Source: UBA1479 sp964012715 (GTDB taxonomy: Bacteria; Pseudomonadota; Alphaproteobacteria; Rhodospirillales; Casp-alpha2). Taken from it: a stretch of 64,000 nt of DNA. Position numbers and translations under genes: made by a program. This document shows positions 51,104 to 61,045 of the stretch, in pieces. Positions within the stretch are counted from its first letter, which is position 1, and every line of letters starts with the position of its first letter. The stretch lies in the NCBI GenBank assembly GCA_964012715.1, contig CAXGUG010000001.1, positions 95,250 through 159,249 on the forward strand, written 5' to 3'. The notes below the pieces were generated by a model. The model made no database searches. It was given only the letters and a program-made list of their open reading frames with translations, and was not told where the DNA came from.

Positions 51104-51880
51104 CTAGAAATGCGCCAGATAACCGCCGTCGACGGCCAGGACCTGTCCGGTCACATAGGCCGCCGCGTCAGACACCAGGAAGCGCGCCGCCCCGGCAATC
51201 TCCGGCGGTTGCCCCCAACGGCCCAGCGAGGTCCGCCGCCCCAGCCATTCGGCAATCTCCGGATCGTCGACCATGGGGCGATTGACCTCGGTCGCGAAAT
51301 ATCCGGGTGCGATGGCGTTGACGGTGATGCCGTCCGGCCCCAATTCGGCGGCCAGGGCGCGGACCAGGCCGGTCAACCCGCCCTTCGATGCCGTATAGGC
51401 GGAATCGTTGGCGCGGGCGATATGCCCGGCGATGGAGGTCACATGAACGATCCGCCCCCGTCCCTTGGCCCGCATCTGCCTGGCCGCGGCCTGCGACAGG
51501 GTAAAGGCGGAAATCAGATTGACCTCGACCATGCGGCGCAGGGCCTGAGCGTCCAGATCGTCCATCGTCCGCCGATCACGCAGGCCAACTGAATTGACCA
51601 GAATATCCAGCCCGCCGCGCCCATCGTCGTCCAGATCGTCGATGGCGGCCTGGGCTGCGGCCTCGTCCGTCACGTCGAACGGCAGGGGCCGGGCCCGCCC
51701 GCCCGCCTGGGTAATGACGTCGCAGGCATCGTCCAAAGCCGGAACGTCGCGCCCGCCCAGATAGACGGTCGCCCCACCGGCGGCCAAGGACTTGGCGATC
51801 TCCAACCCCAGACCGCGGCTAGCCCCGGTCACCAGGGCGATGCGCCCGGTCAGGTCGAACGGATTGGCGGGATCGGGCAT
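51104..51880 (-). CDS. Short-chain dehydrogenase/reductase (gluconate 5-dehydrogenase/3-oxoacyl reductase type)
   Basis: A 258-residue classical SDR: cofactor motif TGASRGLGLEIA near residues 18-29, NSV(G) strand, catalytic Ser in HVTSIAGH, and YTASKGG (Tyr-x-x-x-Lys). IdnO-like N-terminus (NPFDLTGRIALVTG). Single gene, divergent from the membrane-protein gene at 52057. Confidence 0.9.
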   Translation of the reverse strand: MPDPANPFDLTGRIALVTGASRGLGLEIAKSLAAGGATVYLGGRDVPALDDACDVITQAGGRARPLPFDVTDEAAAQAAIDDLDDDGRGGLDILVNSVGLRDRRTMDDLDAQALRRMVEVNLISAFTLSQAAARQMRAKGRGRIVHVTSIAGHIARANDSAYTASKGGLTGLVRALAAELGPDGITVNAIAPGYFATEVNRPMVDDPEIAEWLGRRTSLGRWGQPPEIAGAARFLVSDAAAYVTGQVLAVDGGYLAHF

Positions 51881-52056
51881 GGTCGGCCTCTGCGGTTTGT
51901 CGAAATAGACAGCGTTCGGCGGAGCCTACCCCATCAATGACCAAAATGTGAGCCCATGCGGGCTTGCATTGGACTGATTTTCGACCCAAGCTAAGAGGAT
52001 ACAAAGTTCGTTGGGTGGGGACGCTTGCTCTTTGTTTTAAGGAGACGCCCCAACAA

Positions 52057-52563
52057 ATGACCGGATTCTTCGAAACCCTCGTCCGCCCGGACAAGGAAGA
52101 ACTGGAAAACATGGACCGGCGTGAAGTCGGCCGCGCCGCCAACATCCTTCAGGTTGGCGAATTTCAGCTTCTGCAATTGGCCCACCATGAATGGCACGGC
52201 CATGACTTGGCCGAGCATCAGCTCGATGCCCTGTTCCATGCCTATATGATGGAAAATATCGTGCCCCATTGGGCCCGGCATTATGCGCGCCAGATCATCC
52301 GTCTGGACGCGGCCGGACGCATCGCCTCGGGCGAGGCGCGTTATCACCGCTACGACAACGATTTCGGGGCCACGACGCCGCCGCATGGCGTGCGCAAGTT
52401 CGCCGTCGCCGCCGGGATCGTGATGTTAGTGCTGGGGTCCAGCATGGTCGGGGCGATCATGTCGACCAGCCGCGCCGCCACAGACTTTCCGCCCTACGTT
52501 TCGGAAAAAGACCTGACGGCCGCGACACCGGACGAGATTACGCAGCAACGACCCCAACCCTAG
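52057..52563 (+). CDS. Alphaproteobacterial membrane protein of unknown function
   Basis: A 168-residue protein with AAGGAG well placed before the ATG at 52057. Residues 1-110 are mostly polar helices (LQLAHHEWHGHDLAEHQLDALF, many His), followed by one membrane segment (about 117-138) and a short polar tail. I do not recognise a domain. The His-rich helical part could bind metal or haem, which is speculation. Confidence 0.75.
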   Translation: MTGFFETLVRPDKEELENMDRREVGRAANILQVGEFQLLQLAHHEWHGHDLAEHQLDALFHAYMMENIVPHWARHYARQIIRLDAAGRIASGEARYHRYDNDFGATTPPHGVRKFAVAAGIVMLVLGSSMVGAIMSTSRAATDFPPYVSEKDLTAATPDEITQQRPQP

Positions 52564-52621
52564 GGGATTTGAGGTTCCTTGCGCGCTTGCGCATTGGGCG
52601 GGCGGCAATTACGCTCGTCCC

Positions 52622-52834
52622 ATGTTTGGGAACCTTGGCCTTCCGCCGGAGATGGAACCGGTCGTCAACATCGCCTTTTTGGTGGTGACGGGGGCCATTG
52701 CCCTGCACGCGATCCGTTATCGCGATGCGGATGGAAAGCAGGATTTCGTCCGCCTGCTGTTCGGATCCATCGCCGCCGTGTTCTTCTTCCTGGTTCTGTT
52801 CCAGGACGTCTTGGGCGTCGTCAAATTCAGCTGA
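52622..52834 (+). CDS. Small two-helix membrane protein
   Basis: A 70-residue protein with two hydrophobic segments (about 10-25 and 44-65) separated by a basic/acidic loop (RYRDADGKQDF). Codon use matches real genes. Function unknown. Confidence 0.6.
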   Translation: MFGNLGLPPEMEPVVNIAFLVVTGAIALHAIRYRDADGKQDFVRLLFGSIAAVFFFLVLFQDVLGVVKFS

Positions 52835-52847
52835 ACCGATTGCGGCC

Positions 52848-53471
52848 TTAAGGCTTGTGCATCCGTTGCAGGGCGTCCTTTTCCGGGACGCGCAACAAAC
52901 GCTGATCCTCGGGCAATTGCAGTTGCTTATAAAGGTAGACCGCCCGGTCGCGGATCGAGGACGGCTTTTCGTCGTGATAGAGCAGCCGGTCGACGATGCC
53001 GGGGCCTTCGACCGCATCGGCATCGACCTTCAGCGATGCGATGTAGTCTTCCAATGCCTGCTCGTAGCGGCCTTCGGTATCCTTGACGATCCCACGGTTG
53101 CCATAGGCCGCCGCCAGGGCGCCACGTCCGGTCGGGTCGTCCGGCGACAGGGTTCGCTTCAGATAATCGATGGTATAGGTCAGCACCTTTTCGGCCACGT
53201 CATAGCGCTTCAGCTGGATCAGCGCCGCCGCCTTTCCCATCAACGCGCCGCGATGATCGGGCTGCAATTCCAGGGCGCGGTCGAAATCCTCGATCGCTTC
53301 TTCGTATTCGCCGCTAGACAGATGAATGTCGCCGGCGCGGACTTCGAAATCGCCCGCCGGGGTCTCGATAAAGGTGCCCCAGACCGACCACACCCCGAAC
53401 ATCACGAGGGTCAGCAGCCCGAGATAGATGATGAACCGTTTGAGAACGCGGGGGTCAGAGAATTTCGCCAT
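52848..53471 (-). CDS. TPR-repeat protein with N-terminal membrane anchor
   Basis: A 207-residue protein: an anchor at about residues 12-30, then tetratricopeptide repeats (AGDIHLSSGEYEEAIEDFDRALELQP and GNRGIVKDTEGRYEQALEDYIASLKV). It starts five bases after the stop of the small membrane-protein gene upstream, so they form one unit. Likely a scaffold for a membrane complex. Confidence 0.85.
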   Translation of the reverse strand: MAKFSDPRVLKRFIIYLGLLTLVMFGVWSVWGTFIETPAGDFEVRAGDIHLSSGEYEEAIEDFDRALELQPDHRGALMGKAAALIQLKRYDVAEKVLTYTIDYLKRTLSPDDPTGRGALAAAYGNRGIVKDTEGRYEQALEDYIASLKVDADAVEGPGIVDRLLYHDEKPSSIRDRAVYLYKQLQLPEDQRLLRVPEKDALQRMHKP

Positions 53472-53476
53472 GGTGC

Positions 53477-53716
53477 TTAATGGAACCACGTCTTGACGTA
53501 AAAATATGAGAACACGAAACACAGCAACGCCGCCGTCATGCCGGCGCGGCGTCTAAGACGCGCCTGCTCGGCCGCATCGACCGTTTCCTCGCCGCCTTTT
53601 TCGATGGCGCGGCGCACGGTCAGAACCCAGATCAATCGACGAACAGGCCAGAACAACGCCACCGCCAGGGCGACCGTCCAAAGCCATCGGTATTCAGGGG
53701 TGAACAGGCTTAGCAT
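53477..53716 (-). CDS. Small membrane protein paired with the TPR protein
   Basis: A 79-residue protein with two hydrophobic segments (about 9-32 and 58-75) and an intervening charged stretch (RRAIEKGGEETVDAAEQARLRRR). Co-transcribed with the TPR gene. Not recognised. Confidence 0.7.
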   Translation of the reverse strand: MLSLFTPEYRWLWTVALAVALFWPVRRLIWVLTVRRAIEKGGEETVDAAEQARLRRRAGMTAALLCFVFSYFYVKTWFH

Positions 53717-53859
53717 GATTGTTTTTCGGCACTTGGATGGTTGCTGTTTTTTGCTCCCGGTTTTGCCAGATCATAACAAGGATCATTGTTCATCATCCAA
53801 GAAATTTGCGGCGACAAATTGGCAAAGAGGGCGCGCGCGTAGAAGTAGAAAAGATGACC

Positions 53860-53893
53860 CAAGAAAATGGGGGAAGGGACGGGCCCTTCCCCC
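53860..53893 (-). terminator. Rho-independent terminator of the symporter gene
   Basis: GGGGGAAGGG and CCCTTCCCCC form a 10-bp stem with a 5-base loop. On the minus strand it is followed by ATTTTCTT, 28 bases after the symporter stop. Confidence 0.8.
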
Positions 53894-53920
53894 GATGGGT
53901 AAGCAGTCTTTCAAGCCGGC

Positions 53921-55897
53921 TTAGTCGCTTCCGCTTTGCGCGGGCGCGGCATCGCCGATGTCATCGACAAGAGCTTCGATCTCGCGATCGGGCACCGTCG
54001 ACATTTCCATCTTGTAGGCCAGGAACCACATCATGAAGACGCCCAGACCCCACCACAGGATCTGCCAGGCCCAAATCGACGGGATGCCGAAGGTCCAGTT
54101 TTCATAACCGGCATTCGGCGCCCCGAAGATATCGTTGCCGATCACCGCACCCGGCCCGATGCCGAAGAACAGCCAGATCAGCGTGATGCCCCAGGCAACG
54201 GGAACCAGGCCCTTCTTGGACTCCGGCAGGGACGCATGCTCGCGCAGGAAGTTGTGGAACTTCATACGGTGCTGCATGGCCCCTTCGTTCTGGGTCATGG
54301 CCGAGACGACGACGCAAACGGCGACGTTGAACATGATGCCCCAACCCGCCGAATGGATGGTCCAGGGCCAACGGCCCCAGGGCAGATCGATCCCGAAGAA
54401 CGCGGCGATCGAGGCGCCGAAGTTTTCGGTGAAGATCACACCCAGGCAACCGGCGGCCAGGCCCAGCGTGGCGCCCTGACGGGTGATCCACGGGAACCAG
54501 CAGATCGCCGCCAACGACGGCCACATCTGGAACCCGAAGGCCACGGCCAGGCCGCCCAACAGAACCAACGCATCCGCCGACACCGTGGCGACGACCAAAG
54601 CCGACAACACGATGACGCCGACACCGATCCGGCCGAACAGCTTTTGCGTGGCATGATCCGCGCTGGGATTGAGGTAGCGCTTGTACAAGTCACGCGTCAG
54701 CATGCCGCCCGCGGTCGACATATACGCCGCCCCCGTGGACTGCATCGCGGCCAGGGCGCAGACGGCCAATAGACCGACCAGCCATGGGGCCGCGTCGCCC
54801 ACGAGGTTGATGTAATGGCCGACCAAGGCCCCTTGCTTGTTGGCGGTCAGATCCGGGATCACCTGCGACACCCCGATGCCTTCCGTATGGAACGACGGCG
54901 TCGCCCCCAGGAAGTGGGCACCCATACCCTGGGCGGCAGTGAAGAAGAACAGGATCGCGCCGATGCCGAAGCTGGACGCCCAGACCTGTTGCGGCGCGAA
55001 CGGCCGCGGGTTGGAGTTGGAGAACGACCACATGGTGAACGCCGGGGCGGAGTGAATGCCCATCAACGCGAACATATAGGTCAACACCATGACGCCGGTC
55101 CAAAGCCCGCCGACGGGTGTTTCCTTACCCAGCCCGGCGGTGAACTGGATGACCCCCGGAATGGCGAGGTAGGCGTTGTAATCGCCGCCGCCCCAGCCCT
55201 GGGTCGTCTTCCATTTGCCGATTGTCGTCTGGCCCAGCTTGGCCAGTTCGTGACCGAAGGCGTTCCAGCCGCCCAACTCGCTATAAGCGATGATGCCGAC
55301 GGCGATGATGCCGAAAGCCAGCAACAGGCACTGCACCGTATCGACATAGGCCACGGCCCGAAGACCGCCCGACGCCACATAGACGAACACCACGAACGAC
55401 AGCAGCCACATGCCGAATTCGACATGCACCAGATTGTCGGTCAAAGCGTTGAACAGCAGGCCCGAAGCGCGCAGTTGCAGGCCCAGGTACGGGACCGAAA
55501 ACAACAATGCGACGATCACGACCAGGATGCGGATGCCGTCACCTTGGAAATAGGTGGCGAGCATTTCACCCGGCGTGACGAAACCGAAACGCTTGCCGAG
55601 CATCCATTGGCGTTTCAGGAACATCACGCCCGTGAATGGAATGGTGATCGCGTAGAACGACGCGTAAGCGTACTGGAAACCGTCACGGTAGATCAGACCC
55701 GGGTGCCCCATGAAGGTCCAACCCGAAAACGATGTCGCCGTGGCAGCCAGCACGAAGACCCACATCGCGAGCTGACGGCCCGAGATGAAATAATCGCTGG
55801 CGGTTTTCGACATCCGCGCGCCTTTGATGCCCCAGAATATGCAGTAGGCCCAATACAGCGCGACGAACACGAACAGCCAAATTACTTTCGCTGACAA
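53921..55897 (-). CDS. Sodium:solute symporter family protein
   Basis: A 658-residue secondary transporter with about 13 membrane helices. YFISGRQLAMWVFVLAATATSFSGWTFMGHPGLIYRDG is the SSS helix 1-2 region, and AAMQSTGAAYMSTAGGMLTRDLYKRY is also diagnostic. The start is a TTG with GGAG about ten bases upstream; the nearby ATG at 55904 is in another frame. Next to it, divergently, is a CBS-DUF294 gene, a combination that is frequent for acetate- or small-acid symporters. Substrate unknown. Confidence 0.88.
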   Translation of the reverse strand: MSAKVIWLFVFVALYWAYCIFWGIKGARMSKTASDYFISGRQLAMWVFVLAATATSFSGWTFMGHPGLIYRDGFQYAYASFYAITIPFTGVMFLKRQWMLGKRFGFVTPGEMLATYFQGDGIRILVVIVALLFSVPYLGLQLRASGLLFNALTDNLVHVEFGMWLLSFVVFVYVASGGLRAVAYVDTVQCLLLAFGIIAVGIIAYSELGGWNAFGHELAKLGQTTIGKWKTTQGWGGGDYNAYLAIPGVIQFTAGLGKETPVGGLWTGVMVLTYMFALMGIHSAPAFTMWSFSNSNPRPFAPQQVWASSFGIGAILFFFTAAQGMGAHFLGATPSFHTEGIGVSQVIPDLTANKQGALVGHYINLVGDAAPWLVGLLAVCALAAMQSTGAAYMSTAGGMLTRDLYKRYLNPSADHATQKLFGRIGVGVIVLSALVVATVSADALVLLGGLAVAFGFQMWPSLAAICWFPWITRQGATLGLAAGCLGVIFTENFGASIAAFFGIDLPWGRWPWTIHSAGWGIMFNVAVCVVVSAMTQNEGAMQHRMKFHNFLREHASLPESKKGLVPVAWGITLIWLFFGIGPGAVIGNDIFGAPNAGYENWTFGIPSIWAWQILWWGLGVFMMWFLAYKMEMSTVPDREIEALVDDIGDAAPAQSGSD

Positions 55898-56611
55898 TGC
55901 TCATTTCTCCCCTTCTGTTCGGCTTCCTGGCGCCGCGCGGTCGTTAACCCGATGACGAACGCCGAAACGAAATCCGAAACAGCCGGCAATCCGGGCGCAT
56001 CCCGAACGCCGAATGTGGTGAAACGATCGAAAACCAAAGGGCCGGTATCAGGGGCCCGAAGAGGCCTTCCCAACAAACACGCACCGAAAATCGGCTCCGC
56101 CCGATGCAGTAGGCTCCCCGTTATGGGCCCACCTCACGAAGCCAGACGCACAAGCCCTGGGTGTGTGGAGAATAGGTTATGCCTCCCACGCCGCCGTTGG
56201 CGCTTGTGCATCTTTAACGGAACGCTTTTGTTATCGTTTCCGTTTCCTCCCCGACCGAAAATCGTCTCCTCGCCCGGACGGTGGAGTTGGAAAATTCATA
56301 ACACTTTCTTCTAATACGCACAACTGATTGAGACGAAACCAAAAACTGAATAAGAACAGATGTTATCTTTATTCAATTTTGCTGCAATGCAGCAAATCCA
56401 TGGAAGAGTAATCGCAACAGAACACAACGCTTCACAATTCTTTGTGTTCTTTAAATTTGCGATGTGAAAACTGCACAAATCCGCCATTCATCCTGAACAT
56501 TTTCAATAACTTGCCCTCGTCATGCCGGAAACGGTTCTATCGGCCTGCGATCCACGATAGATTTTCAGGACAAGCCGTTCGCGCACCGGCCACGGGAGGA
56601 GCCGCCACCGG
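55898..56611. other. 714-base region without a convincing gene
   Basis: Divergent region between the symporter and the CBS-DUF294 gene. The first half (to about 56250) has coding-like GC but no frame with a plausible product. The second half (56290-56510) is clearly AT-rich, suggesting promoters and regulator sites. Possible remnants or a small RNA cannot be excluded. Confidence 0.5.
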
Positions 56612-58081
56612 ATGGAGCCAAGAACCGCGATATTTCGCCTGCGCGTCACCGACGTCATGGGGGCGTTGCCGCCCAGCGCGCCGCCGGATACCGCCCTGTC
56701 CGAAGCGGCCCGTGCGCTCGGCGATTCGGGGGCATCGGGGCTTGTCGTCGTTGAATCGACAGGTTGCCCGCTGGGCATTCTGACCGAACACGACATAACC
56801 CGCCGCGTCGTGTTCAAGACCGAAGCCCACACCCCCGTCGCCGAGGTCATGACGCAACCCGTCCGCTGCATTTCCGACGACGATTATTTGTACCGCGCCA
56901 TCGCCACGATGCGCCGCAGCGGCCTGCGCCATATGCCGGTGACGGACACCGCCGGGCGGTTATGCGGCATGTTGAACCTGGACGATGCCCTGGGGGCCGC
57001 GACCCGCACCTTGATGAACCAGATCGACGGACTGACCCAGGGCGACGACGTGGCCGGGCTGCGCCGGATCAAACAGGCCCAGGCAGACCTGGCCGACCAG
57101 CTTTTGTGCGACAACTTGCCCGCGCCGGAAATTCAAGCCCTACTCAGCGACATCAACCTGGATATCTATCACCGCGTGGCCGAGGGCAACCTTGCCGCCA
57201 TGGCGGCCGAGGGGCTGGGCGTGCCGCCGGTCGAATTCTCGGTGATCGTCATGGGGTCCGGCGGGCGCGGCGAAAGCCTGCTGTTCCCCGATCAGGACAA
57301 CGGCTTCATCCTGGCCGACTATCCCGACGCCGATCACGATCGCATCGATGCCTGGTTCATCGACCTGGCCGAACGCATGGTCCGGGACCTGGACGCCATC
57401 GGCCTGCCACTGTGCAAAGGCTACGTGATGGCGACCAATCCCCTGTGGCGCAAGACCATCAGCCAATGGAAGGAGCAAGTCCGCCTGTGGAGCCGCAAGC
57501 GCGGCACGACCATGCTGCGGCTATGCGACATCTTCTTCGATTTCCGCTCGGCCTGGGGCCGGGCCGACTTGGCCGACGACCTGCGCCTCCATGTGACCGA
57601 AACGGCGCATGGCAATCACATGTTCCTACACGAGATGTTCGAAGATGACCAAGACCACGGCCCCGCGCTCGGCTGGTTCCGCCGCTTCATCACCATGAGG
57701 GACAGCGACGCCCCAGGCTTCAAGGGCTATTTGAACTTGAAGCATTCCGGCACCCTGCCCCTGGTCGAGGGCATGCGCCTGCTTTGCCTACGCGAAGGGT
57801 TGTCACCGATCCCGACCCTCGAGCGCCTGCGGGCCTTGCACACAGCCCGCATCCTCGACGACGACGAGGCCGATTATCTGGCCGGGGCCTATCGTCACAT
57901 CACCCATCTGCTGCTGCGCCAACAGATCGCCGAGACCAAAGCGGGAAAGCCCGTGACCAACTTCGTCCATCCAAGCAGCCTGACGCGGCGCGAGACCGAT
58001 ATGTTGAAAGACGGGTTCGAAGCCGTACGCCGGTTGCAGGATCGCCTGCACGGCGAATTCACCGGCGACGTGCTACAATAG
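56612..58081 (+). CDS. CBS-domain DUF294 nucleotidyltransferase-like signalling protein
   Basis: A 489-residue protein: two CBS domains (about 10-65 and 75-130, LGILTEHDITRRV and RHMPVTDTAGRLCG), a nucleotidyltransferase-like DUF294 domain (about 170-340, with GSGGRGESLLFPDQDNGFIL) and DUF294_C (about 345-480). Family members sense adenine nucleotides through CBS and are often next to sodium symporters or DnaQ-type exonucleases, as here (53.9 and 60.1 kb). GGGAGGAG precedes the ATG. Confidence 0.9.
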   Translation: MEPRTAIFRLRVTDVMGALPPSAPPDTALSEAARALGDSGASGLVVVESTGCPLGILTEHDITRRVVFKTEAHTPVAEVMTQPVRCISDDDYLYRAIATMRRSGLRHMPVTDTAGRLCGMLNLDDALGAATRTLMNQIDGLTQGDDVAGLRRIKQAQADLADQLLCDNLPAPEIQALLSDINLDIYHRVAEGNLAAMAAEGLGVPPVEFSVIVMGSGGRGESLLFPDQDNGFILADYPDADHDRIDAWFIDLAERMVRDLDAIGLPLCKGYVMATNPLWRKTISQWKEQVRLWSRKRGTTMLRLCDIFFDFRSAWGRADLADDLRLHVTETAHGNHMFLHEMFEDDQDHGPALGWFRRFITMRDSDAPGFKGYLNLKHSGTLPLVEGMRLLCLREGLSPIPTLERLRALHTARILDDDEADYLAGAYRHITHLLLRQQIAETKAGKPVTNFVHPSSLTRRETDMLKDGFEAVRRLQDRLHGEFTGDVLQ

Positions 58082-58086
58082 CCGCC

Positions 58087-58977
58087 ATGGTGACGCGCCG
58101 ACGATTTCTGACCGCCGCCGGAACTTTGGCGGCCTCTTTGGCCGCCGGCTTGGCATTGCCGAAGCCGGCCGCGGCCAGCGACCTGCGCCTGCCGCCGATC
58201 GGGATGGGCAGTTGGATCACCTTCGACATCGGCGACGACCCGACGGCCCGCGCCCAACGGGTCGCGGTTCTGGCCAAGTTCTTCGAGATGGGCGGCGGGA
58301 TGATCGATTCCTCGCCCATGTACGGTCGGGCGGAAGACGTCATCGGCCATTGCCTACGCGCCCTCGGCCCGCAACCGAGCCTGTTCGCCGCGACCAAGGT
58401 CTGGACGCCCGGGCGCGACCACGGCGTCCGCCAGATGGCAGAATCGGAACGGCTTTGGGGCTTGCGGCGGTTCGACCTGATGCAGATCCACAACCTGCTT
58501 GGCTGGGAAGGGCATTTGGAAACCCTGCGGCAATGGAAAGCCGACGGACGCATCGGCCATATCGGCATCACCACATCGCACGGGCGACGCCATGCCGATA
58601 TGGAACGGATCATGTCGACGCAGCCGATCGACTTCATACAGCTGACCTATAACCTCGCCGACCGCGAGGCCGAGACCCGCCTGCTACCGCTGGCCCGCGA
58701 AAAGGGCATCGCCGTGATCGCCAACCGCCCGTTTCAGCGGGGCGCCTTGATCGACCGCCTGGCGGGCCGCCCCCTGCCGCCCATCGCCGCCCAGATCGGC
58801 GCGGCCAATTGGCCGCAGTTGCTGTTAAAATTCATCGTCTCCCACCCCGCCGTGACCTGCGCCATCCCCGCGACCTCGCGCCCCGACCATATGGCCGAGA
58901 ACATGGGGGCCGGACGGGGGCCGATGCCGGATGGGAAGATGCGGGCGGCCATCATCGACGCCGTCGAGGCGGCTTGA
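58087..58977 (+). CDS. Tat-exported aldo/keto reductase
   Basis: A 296-residue protein. TRRRFLTAAGTLAASLAAGLAL is a twin-arginine signal, so it is folded in the cytoplasm with cofactor before export. The aldo/keto reductase barrel follows: GGGMIDSSPMYG (Asp, Tyr), the Lys in FAATKVW and His in FDLMQIHNL fit the tetrad. It starts five bases after the DUF294 gene. Periplasmic export of an NADPH-type reductase is unusual. Confidence 0.88.
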   Translation: MVTRRRFLTAAGTLAASLAAGLALPKPAAASDLRLPPIGMGSWITFDIGDDPTARAQRVAVLAKFFEMGGGMIDSSPMYGRAEDVIGHCLRALGPQPSLFAATKVWTPGRDHGVRQMAESERLWGLRRFDLMQIHNLLGWEGHLETLRQWKADGRIGHIGITTSHGRRHADMERIMSTQPIDFIQLTYNLADREAETRLLPLAREKGIAVIANRPFQRGALIDRLAGRPLPPIAAQIGAANWPQLLLKFIVSHPAVTCAIPATSRPDHMAENMGAGRGPMPDGKMRAAIIDAVEAA

Positions 58978-58993
58978 CCGGACAGATCGCTCC

Positions 58994-59332
58994 TTAAAGG
59001 GGACATCCTTTCTCGTCGCCGAGTTTGCGCAGCACTTCGTGTCGAGCCTGCAGCGCCTTGATCTCCTGCTGTTCGGAATTCGACAGATCGACGAACAGCG
59101 GCATCATGATCAAAATGCCCGCATTGTTGTTTCGGGCGTTGACCCTCTCGCCGGACAGATCACTGACCCGGGCGGAATTGACCTCGGCTTCTGAATGGAT
59201 ATGCGTGCACGTCAGCTTGGCGTCCAACGGTGAATTGACCTCCACCGGTCGGGCCACCCGGCCACCGCATCCCGCCAAAGCCGCAAGGCCGACGACGGCA
59301 AGAGCGACCCGCCCCATTCGCGCCGCCGTCAT
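58994..59332 (-). CDS. Small predicted lipoprotein
   Basis: A 112-residue protein with the lipobox LAALAGC at residues 16-22, then a polar region with a hydrophobic stretch (NAGILIMMPLFVDLSN) and a C-terminal helix. It overlaps the upstream lipoprotein gene by four bases (ATGA). Not recognised. Confidence 0.7.
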   Translation of the reverse strand: MTAARMGRVALAVVGLAALAGCGGRVARPVEVNSPLDAKLTCTHIHSEAEVNSARVSDLSGERVNARNNNAGILIMMPLFVDLSNSEQQEIKALQARHEVLRKLGDEKGCPL

Positions 59333-59931
59333 CGGGAAACCCTGCCCGGCGCCATCGCCACGACCAAGCGAATTTGGCCCTTCAATTGGCTGAGCGTCTT
59401 CGACCGGGCAATCAAGGCTTTAAGAAGCGCTTCGATATTCACCCGGATCGCCCCTTCGTTGGCAAGGCGCAGACGCTCCATGCCCAAAAACGCATCGCTG
59501 AAGCTAGCTGTGTAAGGAAGGTTTACACGCTCGGACCAAAGCTGCTTGCCACTCGCACTGTCCGTCAGGGCATATTCCACTTCGGCCGTGACCGTCATGT
59601 CGATGCCCAAAATCGGCTGATCCAACTTGATGAGCGTCGCCGTCAGGTCATACTTTCCCTTGCCGTCCGCCAACATGGCATGCGTTGCCAAGGCATGGCG
59701 CAAGGCTTCCGAAAACTCAGGATTACCGACCTCGGACACCCACATCGGATTGGTTTCTTTCCCGCCGGAGACCGACGCGATCGAAATGGCTTTCGCCAAG
59801 GGCGAGGACTCGTCGATCAAAGTCTCTGCCGTGCGTTCCGGAATCATCGCGTTCATCCGCGCGGGCGACGCGCAAGCCGCAACACTCATCACCCCCATGG
59901 CGCATGCCATGGCTTTCATCCAAGTTTTCAT
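59329..59931 (-). CDS. Predicted lipoprotein of unknown function
   Basis: A 200-residue protein with the lipobox SVAAC near residue 16-20 and GGGAGGA before the ATG at 59931. The mature part contains a beta-rich domain (KYDLTATLIKLDQPILGIDMTVTAEVEYAL) that resembles small outer-membrane lipoproteins. Co-transcribed with a second lipoprotein gene. Together they may form an envelope pair; the role is unknown. Confidence 0.75.
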   Translation of the reverse strand: MKTWMKAMACAMGVMSVAACASPARMNAMIPERTAETLIDESSPLAKAISIASVSGGKETNPMWVSEVGNPEFSEALRHALATHAMLADGKGKYDLTATLIKLDQPILGIDMTVTAEVEYALTDSASGKQLWSERVNLPYTASFSDAFLGMERLRLANEGAIRVNIEALLKALIARSKTLSQLKGQIRLVVAMAPGRVSR

Positions 59932-60121
59932 GAATCCTCCCCGTTTATCATCGGCCAGCGCTAGCGACCGCCCCTCGTCGCAAATTCTCGCGACCAACCA
60001 AGTGTAGAAAAATATTCGGGATGAACAATAAAAAAGGGTCGCGAATTTTCCAAACGACCCGCGTCACGCATAGGAGTCAGCTAAGACGCCCGCTTGGCCG
60101 ACCCGACCAATCCCAGGCGGG

Positions 60122-61045
60122 CTAGAATCTTTTCTGCATCTCCCGCACATGTTCCATCTTGATCGAGGCATCGACCGCTTGGCGCAGGGTGGTGATGCCG
60201 CGCGCTTCCAGCATATCGAGCATGCGCAGGAACACTTGGGCGGTGACGATGCTGTCGCCCAGGGCGGTATGGCGGCCTTCGACCGGAATACCCAGACGTT
60301 CGGCGATGGCGTCCAGGGAGTGGTTGCGGTTTTCCGCATCCAAGAACACCGACAACAAGAGGGTATCCAGCACCAGATTGTCGAACGCGACGCCCGTCGC
60401 CGCTTCCTTCAACTTCAGGAACTTCATGTCGAAGGCCGCGTTGTGCGCGACCAGCACGGCCCGACCGGCGAAATTCTTGAACGCGGGCAGAACCTGGGCG
60501 ATGGGGCGTTCGCCCGCGACCATGGCGTCGGTGATGCCGTGAAAGCGGATCGAGGCCTTGGGGATATCGCGGCCCGGATGGACCAGGCGGGAAAAGGGTG
60601 CGTCTTCGTCGATCTTCCCACCCGCGATGCGCACCCCGGCGATGGAGATGATCTCGTCCCCCTGCGACGGGCGCAGCCCCGTGGTTTCCGTATCGAACAC
60701 CACGAAGGTCAGATCCTTCAGCGCCTTGCCGCCCAGCTCTTCCAGATGCATCGGGGGGTTGAGGCGGTCGAAATCGTAAAGCTCGGGCCGGGCCGGAAGG
60801 GCCCGTTTATCCATCTCGCGCGCCGCCAACAAATCATCCAGGCGATGCCAGATCAGGGCCGACAATAGAATAAGAAGAACCGCGCCCGACCCGGCGGTCC
60901 ACAGAAGCTCGCCCGTGCCCGCGCCGTCCCGCAGCCGCCAAGCCACAGCGGCGACCACGATCACACCGACGACCGCGGCCAGCCCCATCGCCCCGGCCGC
61001 GAGGCGGCGGATGCTCATGGCGCGGATAGCCTTGATACGGTCCAT
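60122..61045 (-). CDS. Membrane-anchored DnaQ-family 3'-5' exonuclease
   Basis: A 307-residue protein. Two hydrophobic helices (about 17-40 and 48-67) precede the DEDDh exonuclease domain: VFDTETTGL (ExoI), HNAAFDMKFL (ExoII) and RHTALGDS (ExoIII, His). I use the ATG at 61045, which has GGGAGG nine bases upstream. Polymerase-epsilon-like exonucleases with two N-terminal helices often go with CBS-DUF294 and sodium symporters, as here, but the joint role is unknown. Confidence 0.88.
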   Translation of the reverse strand: MDRIKAIRAMSIRRLAAGAMGLAAVVGVIVVAAVAWRLRDGAGTGELLWTAGSGAVLLILLSALIWHRLDDLLAAREMDKRALPARPELYDFDRLNPPMHLEELGGKALKDLTFVVFDTETTGLRPSQGDEIISIAGVRIAGGKIDEDAPFSRLVHPGRDIPKASIRFHGITDAMVAGERPIAQVLPAFKNFAGRAVLVAHNAAFDMKFLKLKEAATGVAFDNLVLDTLLLSVFLDAENRNHSLDAIAERLGIPVEGRHTALGDSIVTAQVFLRMLDMLEARGITTLRQAVDASIKMEHVREMQKRF

